Shown one piece after another: positions 16,799 through 27,473 of a stretch of 64,000 nucleotides of DNA (its first letter is position 1; each line of letters starts with the position of its first letter). The notes beneath the pieces were generated by a model, which did no database searches, was not told where the DNA came from, and saw nothing but the letters and a program-made list of their open reading frames with translations. Both the position numbers and the translations under genes were made by a program. This DNA is from an uncultured Prevotella sp. (GTDB lineage: Bacteria > Bacteroidota > Bacteroidia > Bacteroidales > Bacteroidaceae), in NCBI GenBank assembly GCA_905236755.1, contig CAJOCR010000009.1, positions 1 through 64,000 of the forward strand. The letters run 5' to 3'.

Positions 16799-17248
16799 AT
16801 GAAAGAAGACGACAAGAATAGCCAATCGGCAAAAAAGCAAGGCTCTAACGACCTGGGTGAAGAGAAAACACTCAAGGACGTTATTCAGGAGCAGGCACGC
16901 GAAGACGAGAGTCCTCTTGCCTCACGCCTATCTCTACGCAAGATTCTTGGTGGCGACATTCTCTACGCCCAGGCACTTCGCAAGCAGATAGGTTTGATGC
17001 TTCTCATCACATTCTTTCTTATACTATATATTGCTAACCGATACAGCATTCAGCAGAAGCTGATAGAAATAGACAAGTTGCAAACAGATTTGCAGGACGC
17101 AAAATACAAAGCACTCTCAAGCAACAGTCAGCTAACCGAAGAAAGCCGCGAAAGTCACGTACTTGAGATGTTAAAGACAAATGCTGACAGCACACTTCAT
17201 ATTGCTGACCAGCCACCATATATCATTACAGTACCCGATCAGAAATGA
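16799..17248 (+). CDS. ftsL: FtsL-like cell division protein
   Basis: 149 residues: a charged cytoplasmic N terminus (1-62), one membrane helix (about 64-80, IGLMLLITFFLILYIAN), and a short coiled-coil/periplasmic part with LIEIDKLQTDLQDAKYKAL. FtsL with FtsQ and FtsB recruits and activates FtsW-FtsI. Identification rests on the topology and on its conserved place between rsmH and ftsI, since FtsL sequences diverge. Its TGA stop overlaps the ftsI ATG by four bases (ATGA), indicating coupled translation. Confidence 0.85.
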   Translation: MKEDDKNSQSAKKQGSNDLGEEKTLKDVIQEQAREDESPLASRLSLRKILGGDILYAQALRKQIGLMLLITFFLILYIANRYSIQQKLIEIDKLQTDLQDAKYKALSSNSQLTEESRESHVLEMLKTNADSTLHIADQPPYIITVPDQK

Positions 17249-19401
17249 GCAAGTTCGACCATAAGAAAATAATGCCCCGCTATAGTGCCTTTGCCATCAT
17301 GTTGACAATAGGCTGTGTAGCTGTACTCGCAAAGGCGCTCTACACCATGACCGCCAAGCGCAGCTATTGGGAAGCCGTGGCCGACCGCGTGAAGCGAGAC
17401 AGTCTTGCCATTAAGCCTACACGAGGAAACATCCTTAGCTGCGACGGACAACTCTTAGCCAGCACACTTCCTGAATACAAGGTATTTGTGGATTTCCATG
17501 CCATGCACGAGTCAGAAACAGATACTCTCTGGAATTCAAAGGTTGACTCTATATGCAAAGGGCTTCACGACATATTTCCACAACTTTCTGCAGCCCAGTT
17601 CAAAAGTCATCTGAACGAAGGAAAGAAAAAGGAAAGCATGCACTGGGAGATTTGGGACAAGCGAATAGACTACAACACTTTTACACGAGTAAAAGAGTTG
17701 CCTATCTTCAGACTAAAAACATATAAAGGAGGCTTCCACTACGAAGAGTTCAATGCCCGCAAACGTCCGAACGGTTCACTTGCCAGCCGTACCATCGGTA
17801 CTATGTTCGGAGCCAAAGACTCAGCACGCTTTGGTCTTGAGCTGTTCTACGACAATATCCTCCGTGGTACCGACGGAGTGCGCCACAGACGCAAGGTACT
17901 CAACAAGTTCCTTAATATTACAGATGTGCCTCCTACCGATGGAGCCGACATCGTTACTACTATTGACGTGAACATGCAAGACCTTGCCGAGCGTTCGGTA
18001 ATAAACAAGCTGAAAGAGATTGACGGCAACGTAGGTGTAGCCATAGTCATGGAAGTGAAGACTGGCGACATCAAGGCCATCGTTAACATGGAAAGATGTA
18101 ATGATGGACAATATCGCGAGATAAAGAACCATGCCGTTACCGACCTTATAGAACCAGGTTCGGTATTCAAAACCGTTTCGGTTATGGCTGCACTCGAAGA
18201 CGGAGTGTGCGACACAACATTCATGATTCCAACAGGAAACGGAATATGGCACGTGTATGGTAGAGACCTGAAAGACAGCCACTGGCGCACAGGAGGATAC
18301 GGCACCATCAGTCTTGGCAAGGCTATGGAGGTAAGTTCGAATATTGGTATTGGATATATGGCCGACAAGTTCTACCATAACAATCCAGAGAAATTCGTGA
18401 AAAGCGTTTATCGCACAGGTATCAACAACCCAAACATCAGAATACCTATCGACGGACATGCTGTTCCACGAATTCGTATGCCAAAGCGACTGCCTAACGG
18501 ACAATATCAGAATTGGAGCAAGACAGCCCTTTTGTGGATGGCTTTCGGATATGAAACCCAGATACCACCAATATACACCCTCACCTTCTATAATGCTATT
18601 GCAAATAATGGTGTGATGATGCAGCCACGATTCGTGAAAGAGGCTGTGAAGAACGGCGAGGTAGTGGCAACATATCCGCCTGAAGTGGTTAAGGGAAGCG
18701 AGCATATTGCAAGCGACAAAACAATTAAGATTACTCAGGATTTGCTGAGAAGAGTAGTTACTAACGGAACAGGAAAGAAAGCCTATAGCGACAACTTCTG
18801 GGTATGCGGAAAAACAGGTACAGCCATGATTGCAAGTAACGGTAGTTATGGAGCAGCCAACCACCTGCTAACCTTTGCCGGATGGTTTGGTGAGAAAGAC
18901 AACCCAATGTACAGCTGTATTGTGTGCATACAGAAGACTGGTCTGCCAGCATTCGGCTGGATGAGTGGTGAGGTATTCAAGACTATTGCCGAAGGCATCA
19001 TGGCAAAATATGTGAAGTATGACATTACCGATGCACGTGACTACCAGTCGATACTCATTCCTGATGTGAAAGACGGAAATATTCTGGCAGCCGACTACGT
19101 GCTCAGTCATCTTGGCATTCAAACAAATAAAGGCTGGGGCGGTTCATACTCTAACGGCAACCCAATATGGGGACGCGCAAAGAGAAACGGACAGAAGTCG
19201 GTTAGCCTGACTAAAGTAAGAACAAGCGGACTCGCCTATGTGCCAGATGTTCATGGCATGGGTGCTCGAGATGCCGTTTTCATAATGGAGTCAAGAGGCA
19301 TAAAGGTAAATATTGTTGGACGTGGAAAGGTTGTAAAGCAAAGTCTTGAACCAGGCCGCAAGATATCGAAAGGTATTCGTTGCACTCTGACGATGGAATA
19401 A
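17245..19401 (+). CDS. ftsI: Septal peptidoglycan transpeptidase (PBP3) with C-terminal PASTA domain
   Basis: 718 residues. An N-terminal membrane anchor (about 15-36) is followed by the PBP dimer domain and a transpeptidase domain with the active-site Ser in SVFK (S306, K309), the SSN motif in VSSNIG and the KTG motif in CGKTGTA. A C-terminal PASTA domain (about 660-718, starting YVPDVHGM) is present, as in many FtsI/SpoVD-type proteins but not in E. coli FtsI. It cross-links new septal peptidoglycan with FtsW and is a beta-lactam target. The long open frame antisense to it is only a shadow. Confidence 0.96.
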   Translation: MSKFDHKKIMPRYSAFAIMLTIGCVAVLAKALYTMTAKRSYWEAVADRVKRDSLAIKPTRGNILSCDGQLLASTLPEYKVFVDFHAMHESETDTLWNSKVDSICKGLHDIFPQLSAAQFKSHLNEGKKKESMHWEIWDKRIDYNTFTRVKELPIFRLKTYKGGFHYEEFNARKRPNGSLASRTIGTMFGAKDSARFGLELFYDNILRGTDGVRHRRKVLNKFLNITDVPPTDGADIVTTIDVNMQDLAERSVINKLKEIDGNVGVAIVMEVKTGDIKAIVNMERCNDGQYREIKNHAVTDLIEPGSVFKTVSVMAALEDGVCDTTFMIPTGNGIWHVYGRDLKDSHWRTGGYGTISLGKAMEVSSNIGIGYMADKFYHNNPEKFVKSVYRTGINNPNIRIPIDGHAVPRIRMPKRLPNGQYQNWSKTALLWMAFGYETQIPPIYTLTFYNAIANNGVMMQPRFVKEAVKNGEVVATYPPEVVKGSEHIASDKTIKITQDLLRRVVTNGTGKKAYSDNFWVCGKTGTAMIASNGSYGAANHLLTFAGWFGEKDNPMYSCIVCIQKTGLPAFGWMSGEVFKTIAEGIMAKYVKYDITDARDYQSILIPDVKDGNILAADYVLSHLGIQTNKGWGGSYSNGNPIWGRAKRNGQKSVSLTKVRTSGLAYVPDVHGMGARDAVFIMESRGIKVNIVGRGKVVKQSLEPGRKISKGIRCTLTME

Positions 19402-19426
19402 AGGAAAAGAATAAAACAAAATAGAT

Positions 19427-20884
19427 ATGATTTTAACAGAAGTACTCAAGAACATCAAGCCACTACAACTCATCGGTAGCGACGAAATTGAGATTACTGG
19501 TATAAACATCGACTCTCGAAAAATCGAGAATGGTCACCTGTTTGTAGCCATAAAAGGTACACAGGTTGATGGACACAAGTTTATACCAAAGGCCATTGAG
19601 CTTGGAGCCAAGGCCATTTTATGTGAAGACATTCCAGATGAGAAGGTTGAAGGAGTAACGTATATCCAGGTAGAGTCGACCGACGATGCCGTTGGAAAAG
19701 CTGCTACCATGTTCTATGGAGATCCTTCGAAAAAGCTCAAGCTGGTGGGCGTAACAGGTACCAATGGTAAGACAACCATTGCAACCTTATTATATAACAT
19801 GTTCCGTAAGTTCGGTTATAAGGCAGGACTGCTGTCAACAGTATGCAACTATATCGACGACGAACCAGTACCAGCCGACCACACCACTCCAGACCCTATC
19901 GAGCTAAACGAACTGTTGAGCCGTATGGTTGCTGCAGGTTGTGAATATGCTTTCATGGAATGTTCAAGTCATGCCATTCACCAGAAGCGCATTGGCGGTT
20001 TGAAGTTTGCAGGCGGTTTGTTTACCAACCTCACCCGCGACCATCTTGACTATCATAAGACATTCGAAAACTATCGTGATGCCAAGAAGGCATTCTTCGA
20101 CGGTCTGTCAAAAGATGCTTTTGCCATTACAAATGCCGACGACAAGAACGGTATGGTGATGGTACAGAACACCAAGGCAACAGTAAAGACCTACTCTACC
20201 CGCCAGATGGCCGATTTCCGCGCTAAGCTGTTAGAGTGCCATTTTGAGGGAATGTATCTTGAGATTGACAACCGCGAGGTAGGCGTTCAGTTTATCGGAA
20301 AATTCAACGTCAGCAACCTCCTTGCAGTATATGGAGCAGCCGTTATGCTTGGCAAGAAACCAGAAGACATTCTCGTTGCACTCAGCACCTTGAAGAGTGT
20401 GAACGGTCGTTTGGAACCTATCCACTCTCCAGAAGGCTATACCGCAGTTGTTGACTATGCCCACACGCCAGACGCTTTGGAGAATGTGCTCAACGCCATT
20501 CACGAGGTACTCAACGGAAGTGGCCATGTGATTACCGTATGTGGAGCTGGTGGCAACCGTGATAAAGGTAAGCGCCCATTAATGGCTCAAGAAGCTGTTA
20601 AGCAGAGCGACAAGGTTATCATCACAAGCGACAACCCACGCTTTGAAGAGCCACAAGACATTATCAACGACATGGAGGCCGGCCTCAACGCACAGCAGAT
20701 GAAGAAGGTGCTGACTATTGTTGACCGTAAGGAAGCAATACGTACAGCCTGCATGCTTGCACAGAAGGGTGACGTAATCCTTGTTGCAGGTAAGGGACAT
20801 GAGAACTATCAGGAAATAAAAGGTGTGAAACATCACTTTGACGATCACGAGGTTTTGAAAGAAATCTTCGCAGGACAGGAATAA
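19427..20884 (+). CDS. murE: UDP-MurNAc-tripeptide synthetase
   Basis: 485 residues. It adds the third amino acid to UDP-MurNAc-L-Ala-D-Glu using ATP. The ATP loop [10 protein letters not shown] is at 108-117, and the carbamylated Lys region follows. The DNPR motif (402-405) that contacts meso-diaminopimelate in Gram-negative MurE is intact, so meso-DAP is the predicted substrate. The C-terminal domain contains [12 protein letters not shown] and AGKGHE. MurF, the next enzyme, is not encoded in this cluster. Confidence 0.97.
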   Translation: MILTEVLKNIKPLQLIGSDEIEITGINIDSRKIENGHLFVAIKGTQVDGHKFIPKAIELGAKAILCEDIPDEKVEGVTYIQVESTDDAVGKAATMFYGDPSKKLKLVGVTGTNGKTTIATLLYNMFRKFGYKAGLLSTVCNYIDDEPVPADHTTPDPIELNELLSRMVAAGCEYAFMECSSHAIHQKRIGGLKFAGGLFTNLTRDHLDYHKTFENYRDAKKAFFDGLSKDAFAITNADDKNGMVMVQNTKATVKTYSTRQMADFRAKLLECHFEGMYLEIDNREVGVQFIGKFNVSNLLAVYGAAVMLGKKPEDILVALSTLKSVNGRLEPIHSPEGYTAVVDYAHTPDALENVLNAIHEVLNGSGHVITVCGAGGNRDKGKRPLMAQEAVKQSDKVIITSDNPRFEEPQDIINDMEAGLNAQQMKKVLTIVDRKEAIRTACMLAQKGDVILVAGKGHENYQEIKGVKHHFDDHEVLKEIFAGQE

Positions 20885-20905
20885 AAATCGAAAAAACAAA
20901 AGAAT

Positions 20906-22177
20906 ATGTTATACTATCTCTTTAGATTTCTCGAGCAATATGGCATCTCAGGCTCACACATGTGGGGTTACATCTCATTCAGAGCCTTGCTGGCCTTGAT
21001 TCTTTCATTAGCCATCTCGGCATGGTGTGGTGAGAAGTTCATCAAGTTCCTGAAGAAAAAACAGATTACCGAGACACAACGCGATGCAACTATAGACCCA
21101 TTTGGCGTTAAGAAGATAGGTGTGCCTTCGATGGGTGGTATCATCATCATTCTGGCTATTCTGGTACCAGTATTGCTGTTAGGACGTTTAAGAAACATAT
21201 ACCTCATTCTGATGGTTATCACAACCGTATGGTTGGGTTTCCTTGGAGGAATGGACGACTACATCAAGATTTTCCGTCGCAATAAAGACGGCTTGAAAGG
21301 AAAATACAAGATTGTTGGTCAGATTGGTATTGGTCTTATCGTAGGATTAGTTCTCTGGTCGTCACCAGACGTGAAGATGAACGAGAACATAGCTATTGAA
21401 AACCAAAACGGTCAGGAAGTAGTTGTTAAACACAGAGCAATAGCTCATAAGTCGTTGAAAACAACGATACCGTTCGTTAAAGGGCATAACCTCGACTACT
21501 CTAAAATAACCAGTTTCTGCGGTAAGCACGCTGTTGCTGCTGGCTGGATTCTGTTTGTTGTGATGACCATTTTGGTAGTAACAGCCGTAAGCAATGGTGC
21601 AAACCTTAACGACGGTATGGATGGTATGTGTGCAGGAAACTCTGCCATTATTGGTGTGGCATTGGGAATTTTCGCTTACGTCAGTTCACACATCAACTTT
21701 GCAGCCTACCTGAACATCATGTATATTCCAGGTTCAGAGGAACTGGTAGTATTTATGTGCGCATTCATAGGTGCGCTTATCGGTTTCCTTTGGTACAACG
21801 CTTACCCAGCTCAGGTGTTCATGGGCGATACCGGTTCACTAACCATTGGAGGTATCATAGCTGTAGGCGCAATCATCATTCACAAAGAATTGATGTTGCC
21901 AATACTCTGTGGCATATTTTTTGTTGAGAGCCTTAGCGTTATTCTGCAGGTTTATTACTTCAAGCTGGGAAAACGCAGAGGTGTGAAACAACGCATTTTC
22001 AAGCGAACACCTATCCACGACAATTTCCGAGTAACTCCAGAGCAGCTCGACCCTGAATGTAAATACCTCATTAGAGTACCTCACGGTGCAAAGCACGAAG
22101 CAAAGATAACCATACGTTTCTGGATTATTACCATCATCCTTGCAGCGATGACAATCATCACGCTCAAGATAAGATAA
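20906..22177 (+). CDS. mraY: Phospho-MurNAc-pentapeptide transferase
   Basis: 423 residues, about 60 longer than E. coli MraY. It transfers phospho-MurNAc-pentapeptide to undecaprenyl phosphate to make lipid I at the inner membrane. Ten or so membrane helices and the catalytic loops are visible: PSMGG, GFLGGMDDY (aspartate pair), NLNDGMDGMC and the HHH-loop equivalent KRTPIHDNF. The extra length is an insert at about residues 150-200 (hydrophilic, containing IENQNGQEVV), which I recall as common in Bacteroidota MraY. Confidence 0.96.
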   Translation: MLYYLFRFLEQYGISGSHMWGYISFRALLALILSLAISAWCGEKFIKFLKKKQITETQRDATIDPFGVKKIGVPSMGGIIIILAILVPVLLLGRLRNIYLILMVITTVWLGFLGGMDDYIKIFRRNKDGLKGKYKIVGQIGIGLIVGLVLWSSPDVKMNENIAIENQNGQEVVVKHRAIAHKSLKTTIPFVKGHNLDYSKITSFCGKHAVAAGWILFVVMTILVVTAVSNGANLNDGMDGMCAGNSAIIGVALGIFAYVSSHINFAAYLNIMYIPGSEELVVFMCAFIGALIGFLWYNAYPAQVFMGDTGSLTIGGIIAVGAIIIHKELMLPILCGIFFVESLSVILQVYYFKLGKRRGVKQRIFKRTPIHDNFRVTPEQLDPECKYLIRVPHGAKHEAKITIRFWIITIILAAMTIITLKIR

Positions 22178-22198
22178 AGACGATATAAACAAGACAAG

Positions 22199-23530
22199 AT
22201 GAAAAGAATAGTAGTATTAGGAGCTGGCGAAAGTGGTGCAGGAGCCGCTGTACTGGCTAAGAAAGAAGGTTTCGACGTGTTTGTTTCAGACATGTCAAAG
22301 ATTAAGGATAAATACAAGAAGCTCCTCTATGACCACAACATAGAATGGGAGGAAGGCCAACATACAGAAGAAAAGATTCTTAATGCCGACGAGATTATCA
22401 AGAGCCCAGGAATACCTAACGAGGCACCTATGGTTCAGAAACTGATAGCTCAAGGTACACACATCATCAGCGAAATAGAATTTGCTGGGAGATACACCAA
22501 CAGTAAGATGGTGTGTATCACAGGTAGTAACGGTAAAACAACAACCACATCATTGATTTACCACATCTTCAAAAGTGCTGGTTATGATGTAGGCTTGGCA
22601 GGAAACATCGGAAAGAGTCTGGCTCTGCAAGTTGCTGAAGATCCACACGAATACTACATTATTGAATTAAGTAGTTTCCAGTTGGATAATATGTATGATT
22701 TCCATGCAAATATTGCTATTCTTCTAAATATCACTCCTGACCATCTGGATCGCTACAACAACAAATTTGAGAACTATGCCGACTCAAAGATGCGTATCAT
22801 CCAGAACCAGACTGCCGACGACAGTTTCATCTACTGGAATGACGATCCTGTTGTAAAAAAAGAATTGGAGAAATTCAAAATCAACTCAGTGGCATATCCT
22901 TTCTCTGAGCTGAAAGAAACAGGTTCTATTGCATATATCGAGGATGGCCAGTACAGACTTGAATACCCTACTCCATTCAATATGGAACAAGAGGCTTTGA
23001 GTCTTACAGGTAAGCACAATATCTACAACTCTTTGGCAGCAGGTCTGGCTGGTAATATTGCAGGTATTAAAAAAGATGTTATCAGAAAGAGCCTTGGTGA
23101 CTTCCCTGGTGTAGAACATCGTTTGGAGAAAGTTTGTGATGTTGCAGGAGTACATTACGTTAACGACTCTAAGGCTACAAATGTTGACGCCTGCTGGTAT
23201 GCTCTTGAAAGTATGCGCACTCCAACCATCCTTATCTTAGGTGGAAAAGACAAGGGTAATGACTATAGTCAGATTTACGACCTTGTAAAGAAGAAATGCG
23301 TAGGACTGGTTTACTTAGGTGCCGACAACAAGAAGCTACACGACAACTTCGACCAGTTTGGCATTCCTGTTCGTGATACCCACAGCATGAAAGAATGCGT
23401 TGAGGCATGTTACGAAATGGCAAAGCCTGGAGATACAGTATTATTAAGTCCATGTTGTGCAAGTTTCGACTTGTTTAAAAACATGGAAGACCGCGGTGAA
23501 CAGTTCAAGACACTTGTTAGAGCGCTCTAA
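22199..23530 (+). CDS. murD: UDP-MurNAc-L-alanine:D-glutamate ligase
   Basis: 443 residues. It adds D-glutamate to UDP-MurNAc-L-Ala. An N-terminal Rossmann-like UDP-binding domain starts VVLGAGESGAG. The ATP loop CITGSNGKTTTT lies near 102-113, and LNITPDHLDRY and YVNDSKATN are typical Mur ligase motifs. It lies between mraY and ftsW as in other Bacteroidota clusters. Confidence 0.97.
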   Translation: MKRIVVLGAGESGAGAAVLAKKEGFDVFVSDMSKIKDKYKKLLYDHNIEWEEGQHTEEKILNADEIIKSPGIPNEAPMVQKLIAQGTHIISEIEFAGRYTNSKMVCITGSNGKTTTTSLIYHIFKSAGYDVGLAGNIGKSLALQVAEDPHEYYIIELSSFQLDNMYDFHANIAILLNITPDHLDRYNNKFENYADSKMRIIQNQTADDSFIYWNDDPVVKKELEKFKINSVAYPFSELKETGSIAYIEDGQYRLEYPTPFNMEQEALSLTGKHNIYNSLAAGLAGNIAGIKKDVIRKSLGDFPGVEHRLEKVCDVAGVHYVNDSKATNVDACWYALESMRTPTILILGGKDKGNDYSQIYDLVKKKCVGLVYLGADNKKLHDNFDQFGIPVRDTHSMKECVEACYEMAKPGDTVLLSPCCASFDLFKNMEDRGEQFKTLVRAL

Positions 23531-23566
23531 GATTCTTCTAAAGAATATTGATATACTATATAGAAC

Positions 23567-24838
23567 ATGAACAGCAAAACGCTTACAAACATATTCAAAG
23601 GCGACAAAGTGGTATGGATGATTTTTTTCTTCCTTTGTCTCATCAGCATCGTTGAGGTTTTCTCAGCCTCATCACAGCTAATGTACAAAGGAGGAAACTA
23701 TCTTTCACCTATCATGAAACATATAGGCATTCTCGTTGTGGGATTTGTATGTATGGTGATGACCTTAAATGTGCCATGCCGATACTTCAAGGTGCTCACT
23801 CCTTTCCTTCTTGTGATTGCCTTCATATCGTTGGTATATGTATTGTTTGCGGGTGAATCGGTGAATGGTTCACAACGCTGGGTATCTTTAATAGGAATAC
23901 AGTTTCAGCCGTCGGAGATAGCCAAAGGAACGATGATCTTGGCAACAGCTCAGATACTGAGCGCCATGCAAACGACAAACGGAGCCGACAGAAATGCCTT
24001 CAAATATATTCTTATTGTTTCGGCATTTATTATACCTCCTATCTTCCTTGAAAACTTCTCAACGGCAGCACTATTAAGCTCAGTTATCTTGATGATGATG
24101 ATTATTGGCCGTGTTCCAATGAATCAGATTGGAAAACTGATGGGAATAGTTGCCCTTGTAGGTATCATAGCCTTTGTTGGTGTGATGACATTAGGACATG
24201 TAAAACCAGAAGATCCTAACAAGAACCTAACAGAGCAAGTTGTGCAACAACAGGAAGAAGAAAGCAAAGGTTTGTTTGCTTCAGCTTTCCACCGTGCAGA
24301 CACATGGAAAGCGCGTATCATGAAGTTTACAAACAATAAGCCTGTTCCTCCTGATAGTGTTGACCTTGACAAAGATGCTCAGGTGGCTCACTCAAATATT
24401 GCTGTGGCAACCTCAAATATCGTAGGAAAAGGACCAGGTAACTCTGTTGAAAGAGATTTCCTCTCACAGGCATTCTCCGATTTCATCTACGCCATCATCA
24501 TAGAAGAAATGGGTATTGAAGGTGCTTTCTTCGTAGCCTTGCTATATATAATTCTGTTATTCAGAACAGGACGAATAGCTAATAGATGCGAAAATAATTT
24601 CCCTGCCTTATTAGCTATGGGATTAGCACTTCTGCTTGTAACACAGGCGTTGTTCAATATGTGCGTAGCTGTAGGATTAGCACCTGTAACAGGACAGCCG
24701 TTACCTTTGATAAGTAAAGGTGGTACTTCAACTATCATCAACTGTGTATATTTAGGTGCAATTCTTAGTGTAAGCAGAACAGCCAAAAAGAAGCCAGAAA
24801 GTAGCGAGGAAAACTCGTCAGCTGTTGTGGCAATATAA
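23567..24838 (+). CDS. ftsW: Lipid II glycosyltransferase FtsW (SEDS family)
   Basis: 423 residues, about ten membrane segments. SEDS proteins polymerise lipid II into glycan strands with their partner PBP, here FtsI. Family landmarks are SVNGSQRWVSL near 102, QPSEIAKG (with conserved Glu) near 116-123, and PLISKGGTS near 383-391 toward the C terminus. A large hydrophilic loop (about 215-275) carries EEESKGLFASAF and similar segments. The gene is followed by an 80-base gap with an internal promoter. Confidence 0.95.
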   Translation: MNSKTLTNIFKGDKVVWMIFFFLCLISIVEVFSASSQLMYKGGNYLSPIMKHIGILVVGFVCMVMTLNVPCRYFKVLTPFLLVIAFISLVYVLFAGESVNGSQRWVSLIGIQFQPSEIAKGTMILATAQILSAMQTTNGADRNAFKYILIVSAFIIPPIFLENFSTAALLSSVILMMMIIGRVPMNQIGKLMGIVALVGIIAFVGVMTLGHVKPEDPNKNLTEQVVQQQEEESKGLFASAFHRADTWKARIMKFTNNKPVPPDSVDLDKDAQVAHSNIAVATSNIVGKGPGNSVERDFLSQAFSDFIYAIIIEEMGIEGAFFVALLYIILLFRTGRIANRCENNFPALLAMGLALLLVTQALFNMCVAVGLAPVTGQPLPLISKGGTSTIINCVYLGAILSVSRTAKKKPESSEENSSAVVAI

Positions 24839-24885
24839 AAAGAATAAAAAAGACCTGAAAAGGTTCAAAAACAAAAAAAAAAAAT

Positions 24886-24893
24886 TACTTTTG
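24886..24893 (+). promoter_or_regulatory. Internal -7 box before murG
   Basis: TACTTTTG fits TAnnTTTG and is directly preceded by an A-tract of about a dozen bases (24873-24884). It lies 25 bases before the murG ATG and could give murG to ftsZ transcription independent of MraZ control. Confidence 0.6.
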
Positions 24894-24918
24894 CAAGTAA
24901 TATAGATTATAACGTAAA

Positions 24919-26037
24919 ATGGATAAGGATTTAAGAATAATCATCAGTGGAGGCGGTACAGGTGGACACATTTTCCCAGCTGTCTCAATAGCCAATGCCA
25001 TCAAGGCCAAATACCCTGATGCAAAGATCTTATTCGTAGGTGCAGAGGGCAGAATGGAAATGCAACGCGTTCCTGCTGCAGGATACGAAATAAAAGGTTT
25101 ACCTATTTGTGGTTTCGACCGCAAGCACCTTCTTAAAAACTTTGTTGTGCTCTTTAAAATATGGAAGAGTCAGCGAATGGCAAAAAAGATTATCAAAAAC
25201 TTCAAACCTATGGCTGCTGTTGGCGTAGGCGGTTATGCCAGTGGTCCAACACTTAATGTATGTGCAGCAAAAGGAATACCCTGCCTTATCCAGGAACAGA
25301 ACTCTTACGCTGGAGTAACAAATAAACTTCTGGCAAAGAAAGCAAGCAAGATATGTGTTGCCTACGAAGGAATGGAACGTTTCTTCCCTGCTGACAAGAT
25401 CATCATGACAGGCAACCCTGTTCGTCAGAATGTTCTTGAAACAACAATTTCAAAGGAAGAGGCTCGTAAACAATTCGGTCTTGACCCAGAAAAGAAAACA
25501 ATACTCCTTGTAGGGGGTAGTCTTGGAGCAAGAACCATTAACGAGAGTATGCGTCAGCACCTCGACAAGATAAAGGAAGAGAACGACATTCAGTTTATCT
25601 GGCAGACAGGTAAGTTCTACATTGAAGAGATGAAGCAGGCTGTTGAGAGCTTTGGTAAACTCGATAATCTTGTAGTTACTGACTTTATTGGTGATATGGG
25701 TGCAGCATATACAGCAGCCGACCTTGTTATCAGTCGTGCAGGTGCAAGCAGCATTAGCGAATTTCAGTTGATTGGCAAGCCTGTTATCTTGGTACCATCA
25801 CCTAACGTGGCTGAAGATCATCAAACAAAGAATGCTATGGCTCTCGTCAATAAGAACGCAGCCATGTACGTTAAAGACTCAGAGGCAGCTGATGTTCTCT
25901 TGAATACAGCACTTGCAACCATCAAAGACGAAGCAAAGCTGCAGTCGTTGAACGAGAATATCCTTAAGCTTGGTCTTAAGAACTCTGCTGATGTAATCGC
26001 AGATGAAGTTGTAAAACTTGCCTGGGGCACAAAATAG
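24919..26037 (+). CDS. murG: UDP-GlcNAc:lipid I N-acetylglucosaminyltransferase
   Basis: 372 residues. It converts lipid I to lipid II on the inner face of the membrane. The GT28 signature SGGGTGGHIFPA at the N terminus binds diphosphate. GVGGYASGP, QEQNSYAG, the second-domain GGSLGA and the UDP-GlcNAc-binding RAGASSISE are all present. It has its own -7 box upstream. Confidence 0.97.
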   Translation: MDKDLRIIISGGGTGGHIFPAVSIANAIKAKYPDAKILFVGAEGRMEMQRVPAAGYEIKGLPICGFDRKHLLKNFVVLFKIWKSQRMAKKIIKNFKPMAAVGVGGYASGPTLNVCAAKGIPCLIQEQNSYAGVTNKLLAKKASKICVAYEGMERFFPADKIIMTGNPVRQNVLETTISKEEARKQFGLDPEKKTILLVGGSLGARTINESMRQHLDKIKEENDIQFIWQTGKFYIEEMKQAVESFGKLDNLVVTDFIGDMGAAYTAADLVISRAGASSISEFQLIGKPVILVPSPNVAEDHQTKNAMALVNKNAAMYVKDSEAADVLLNTALATIKDEAKLQSLNENILKLGLKNSADVIADEVVKLAWGTK

Positions 26038-26086
26038 TTAAAGATTCTCGATAGCTATCGATTATCTCATTATATTGACATAAGAA

Positions 26087-27469
26087 ATGGAACTAAAAGA
26101 TATTAAATCAGTATATTTCGTAGGTGCAGGTGGCATTGGTATGAGTGCCATCGCAAGATATTTTATTCATAAAGGTCTTGTTGTAGCTGGATACGACAAG
26201 ACGCCTTCTGATCTCACACACCAACTTGAGAAAGAAGGTATGCTCATTCATTACGAAGAGAATCTTGACGAGATTCCTCATGCATGCAAGGACACAAGTT
26301 CAACACTTATAATATACACCCCTGCAATACCAGCAGACCACAAGGAATTGAAGTTCTTCAACGAGAATGGTTTTGAGGTTATGAAACGTGCTCAGGTTTT
26401 GGGCATTTTGACACGTAGCCACAAAGGACTTTGTTTTGCAGGAACACATGGAAAGACAACTACATCAACTATGTGTGCTCACATCATGCACCAGAGTCAT
26501 AATGATTGTAATGCTTTCCTTGGCGGTATATCAAAGAACTATGGCACAAACTACATCCTCTCTGACAACAGCGACTATGTAGTTATTGAGGCTGACGAGT
26601 TTGACCGTTCATTCCACTGGCTGCGTCCATGGATGAGCGTTATCACCTCTACAGATCCTGACCATCTGGATATATACGGCACTAAAGAAGCTTATCTTGA
26701 TAGTTTCCGCCATTATACCGAACTGATTCAGGAAGGTGGAGCCCTCATCATTAGAAAAGGTCTCGAGATGAAGGCAAATGTAAAGGATGAAGTAAAGGTA
26801 TATGACTATAGTCGTGACGAAGGAGACTTCCATGCTGAAAACATACGTATTGAGAATGGAGAAATAACATTCGACTTCGTATCACCTATTGAGAATATCA
26901 AAGATGTTGAGTTAGGACAACCTATACCTATCAATATTGAAAACGGTATTGCTGCCATGGCTATGGCACAACTCAATGGCTGTACAGCAGAAGAAATAAA
27001 ATATGGAATGAAAACATACGGTGGCGTGGACCGTAGATTTGATTTCAAGATCAAAAACAACAAACACGTATTCCTCTCAGACTATGGACACCATCCAAAA
27101 GAAGTGTTACAGAGTGCTAAGAGTTTGCGTGAACTATTCAATGGCAGAAAGATTACCGCTATCTTCCAGCCACACCTCTTCACCCGTACACAAGATTTCT
27201 ACAAGGATTTTGCTGATGCATTAAGTATCTTTGATGAAGTTATACTTACAGAAATATATCCTGCTCGTGAACTACCTATTCCAGGAGTAACAAGTCAACT
27301 CATATATGACAACCTTAAAGATGGTGTAGAAAAGAGTATGATTAAAAAGGATGATGTTCTCGATCTTGTAAAGAGCCGCGATTTCGACGTCCTTGTTGTT
27401 CTTGGTGCTGGTAATCTCGATAACTACGTACCTCAGATTGCAAAATTAATAGAAAACAAAGAAAAGTAA
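26087..27469 (+). CDS. murC: UDP-MurNAc:L-alanine ligase
   Basis: 460 residues. It adds L-alanine to UDP-MurNAc, the first step of stem-peptide assembly. The N-terminal GAGGIGMSAIA binds UDP, FAGTHGKTTTST is the ATP loop near 116-127, and EADEFDRSF, DYGHHPKE and FQPHLFTRT are MurC signatures. The stop codon is followed four bases later by the ftsQ GTG start, so the two are cotranslated from one mRNA. Confidence 0.97.
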   Translation: MELKDIKSVYFVGAGGIGMSAIARYFIHKGLVVAGYDKTPSDLTHQLEKEGMLIHYEENLDEIPHACKDTSSTLIIYTPAIPADHKELKFFNENGFEVMKRAQVLGILTRSHKGLCFAGTHGKTTTSTMCAHIMHQSHNDCNAFLGGISKNYGTNYILSDNSDYVVIEADEFDRSFHWLRPWMSVITSTDPDHLDIYGTKEAYLDSFRHYTELIQEGGALIIRKGLEMKANVKDEVKVYDYSRDEGDFHAENIRIENGEITFDFVSPIENIKDVELGQPIPINIENGIAAMAMAQLNGCTAEEIKYGMKTYGGVDRRFDFKIKNNKHVFLSDYGHHPKEVLQSAKSLRELFNGRKITAIFQPHLFTRTQDFYKDFADALSIFDEVILTEIYPARELPIPGVTSQLIYDNLKDGVEKSMIKKDDVLDLVKSRDFDVLVVLGAGNLDNYVPQIAKLIENKEK

Positions 27470-27473
27470 ATCC

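Noticed and set aside
17821..18864. 347-codon frame antisense to ftsI
   Set aside because: Unusually long, but fully within ftsI, with no -7 box near its start and no domain features; treated as a codon-usage shadow.
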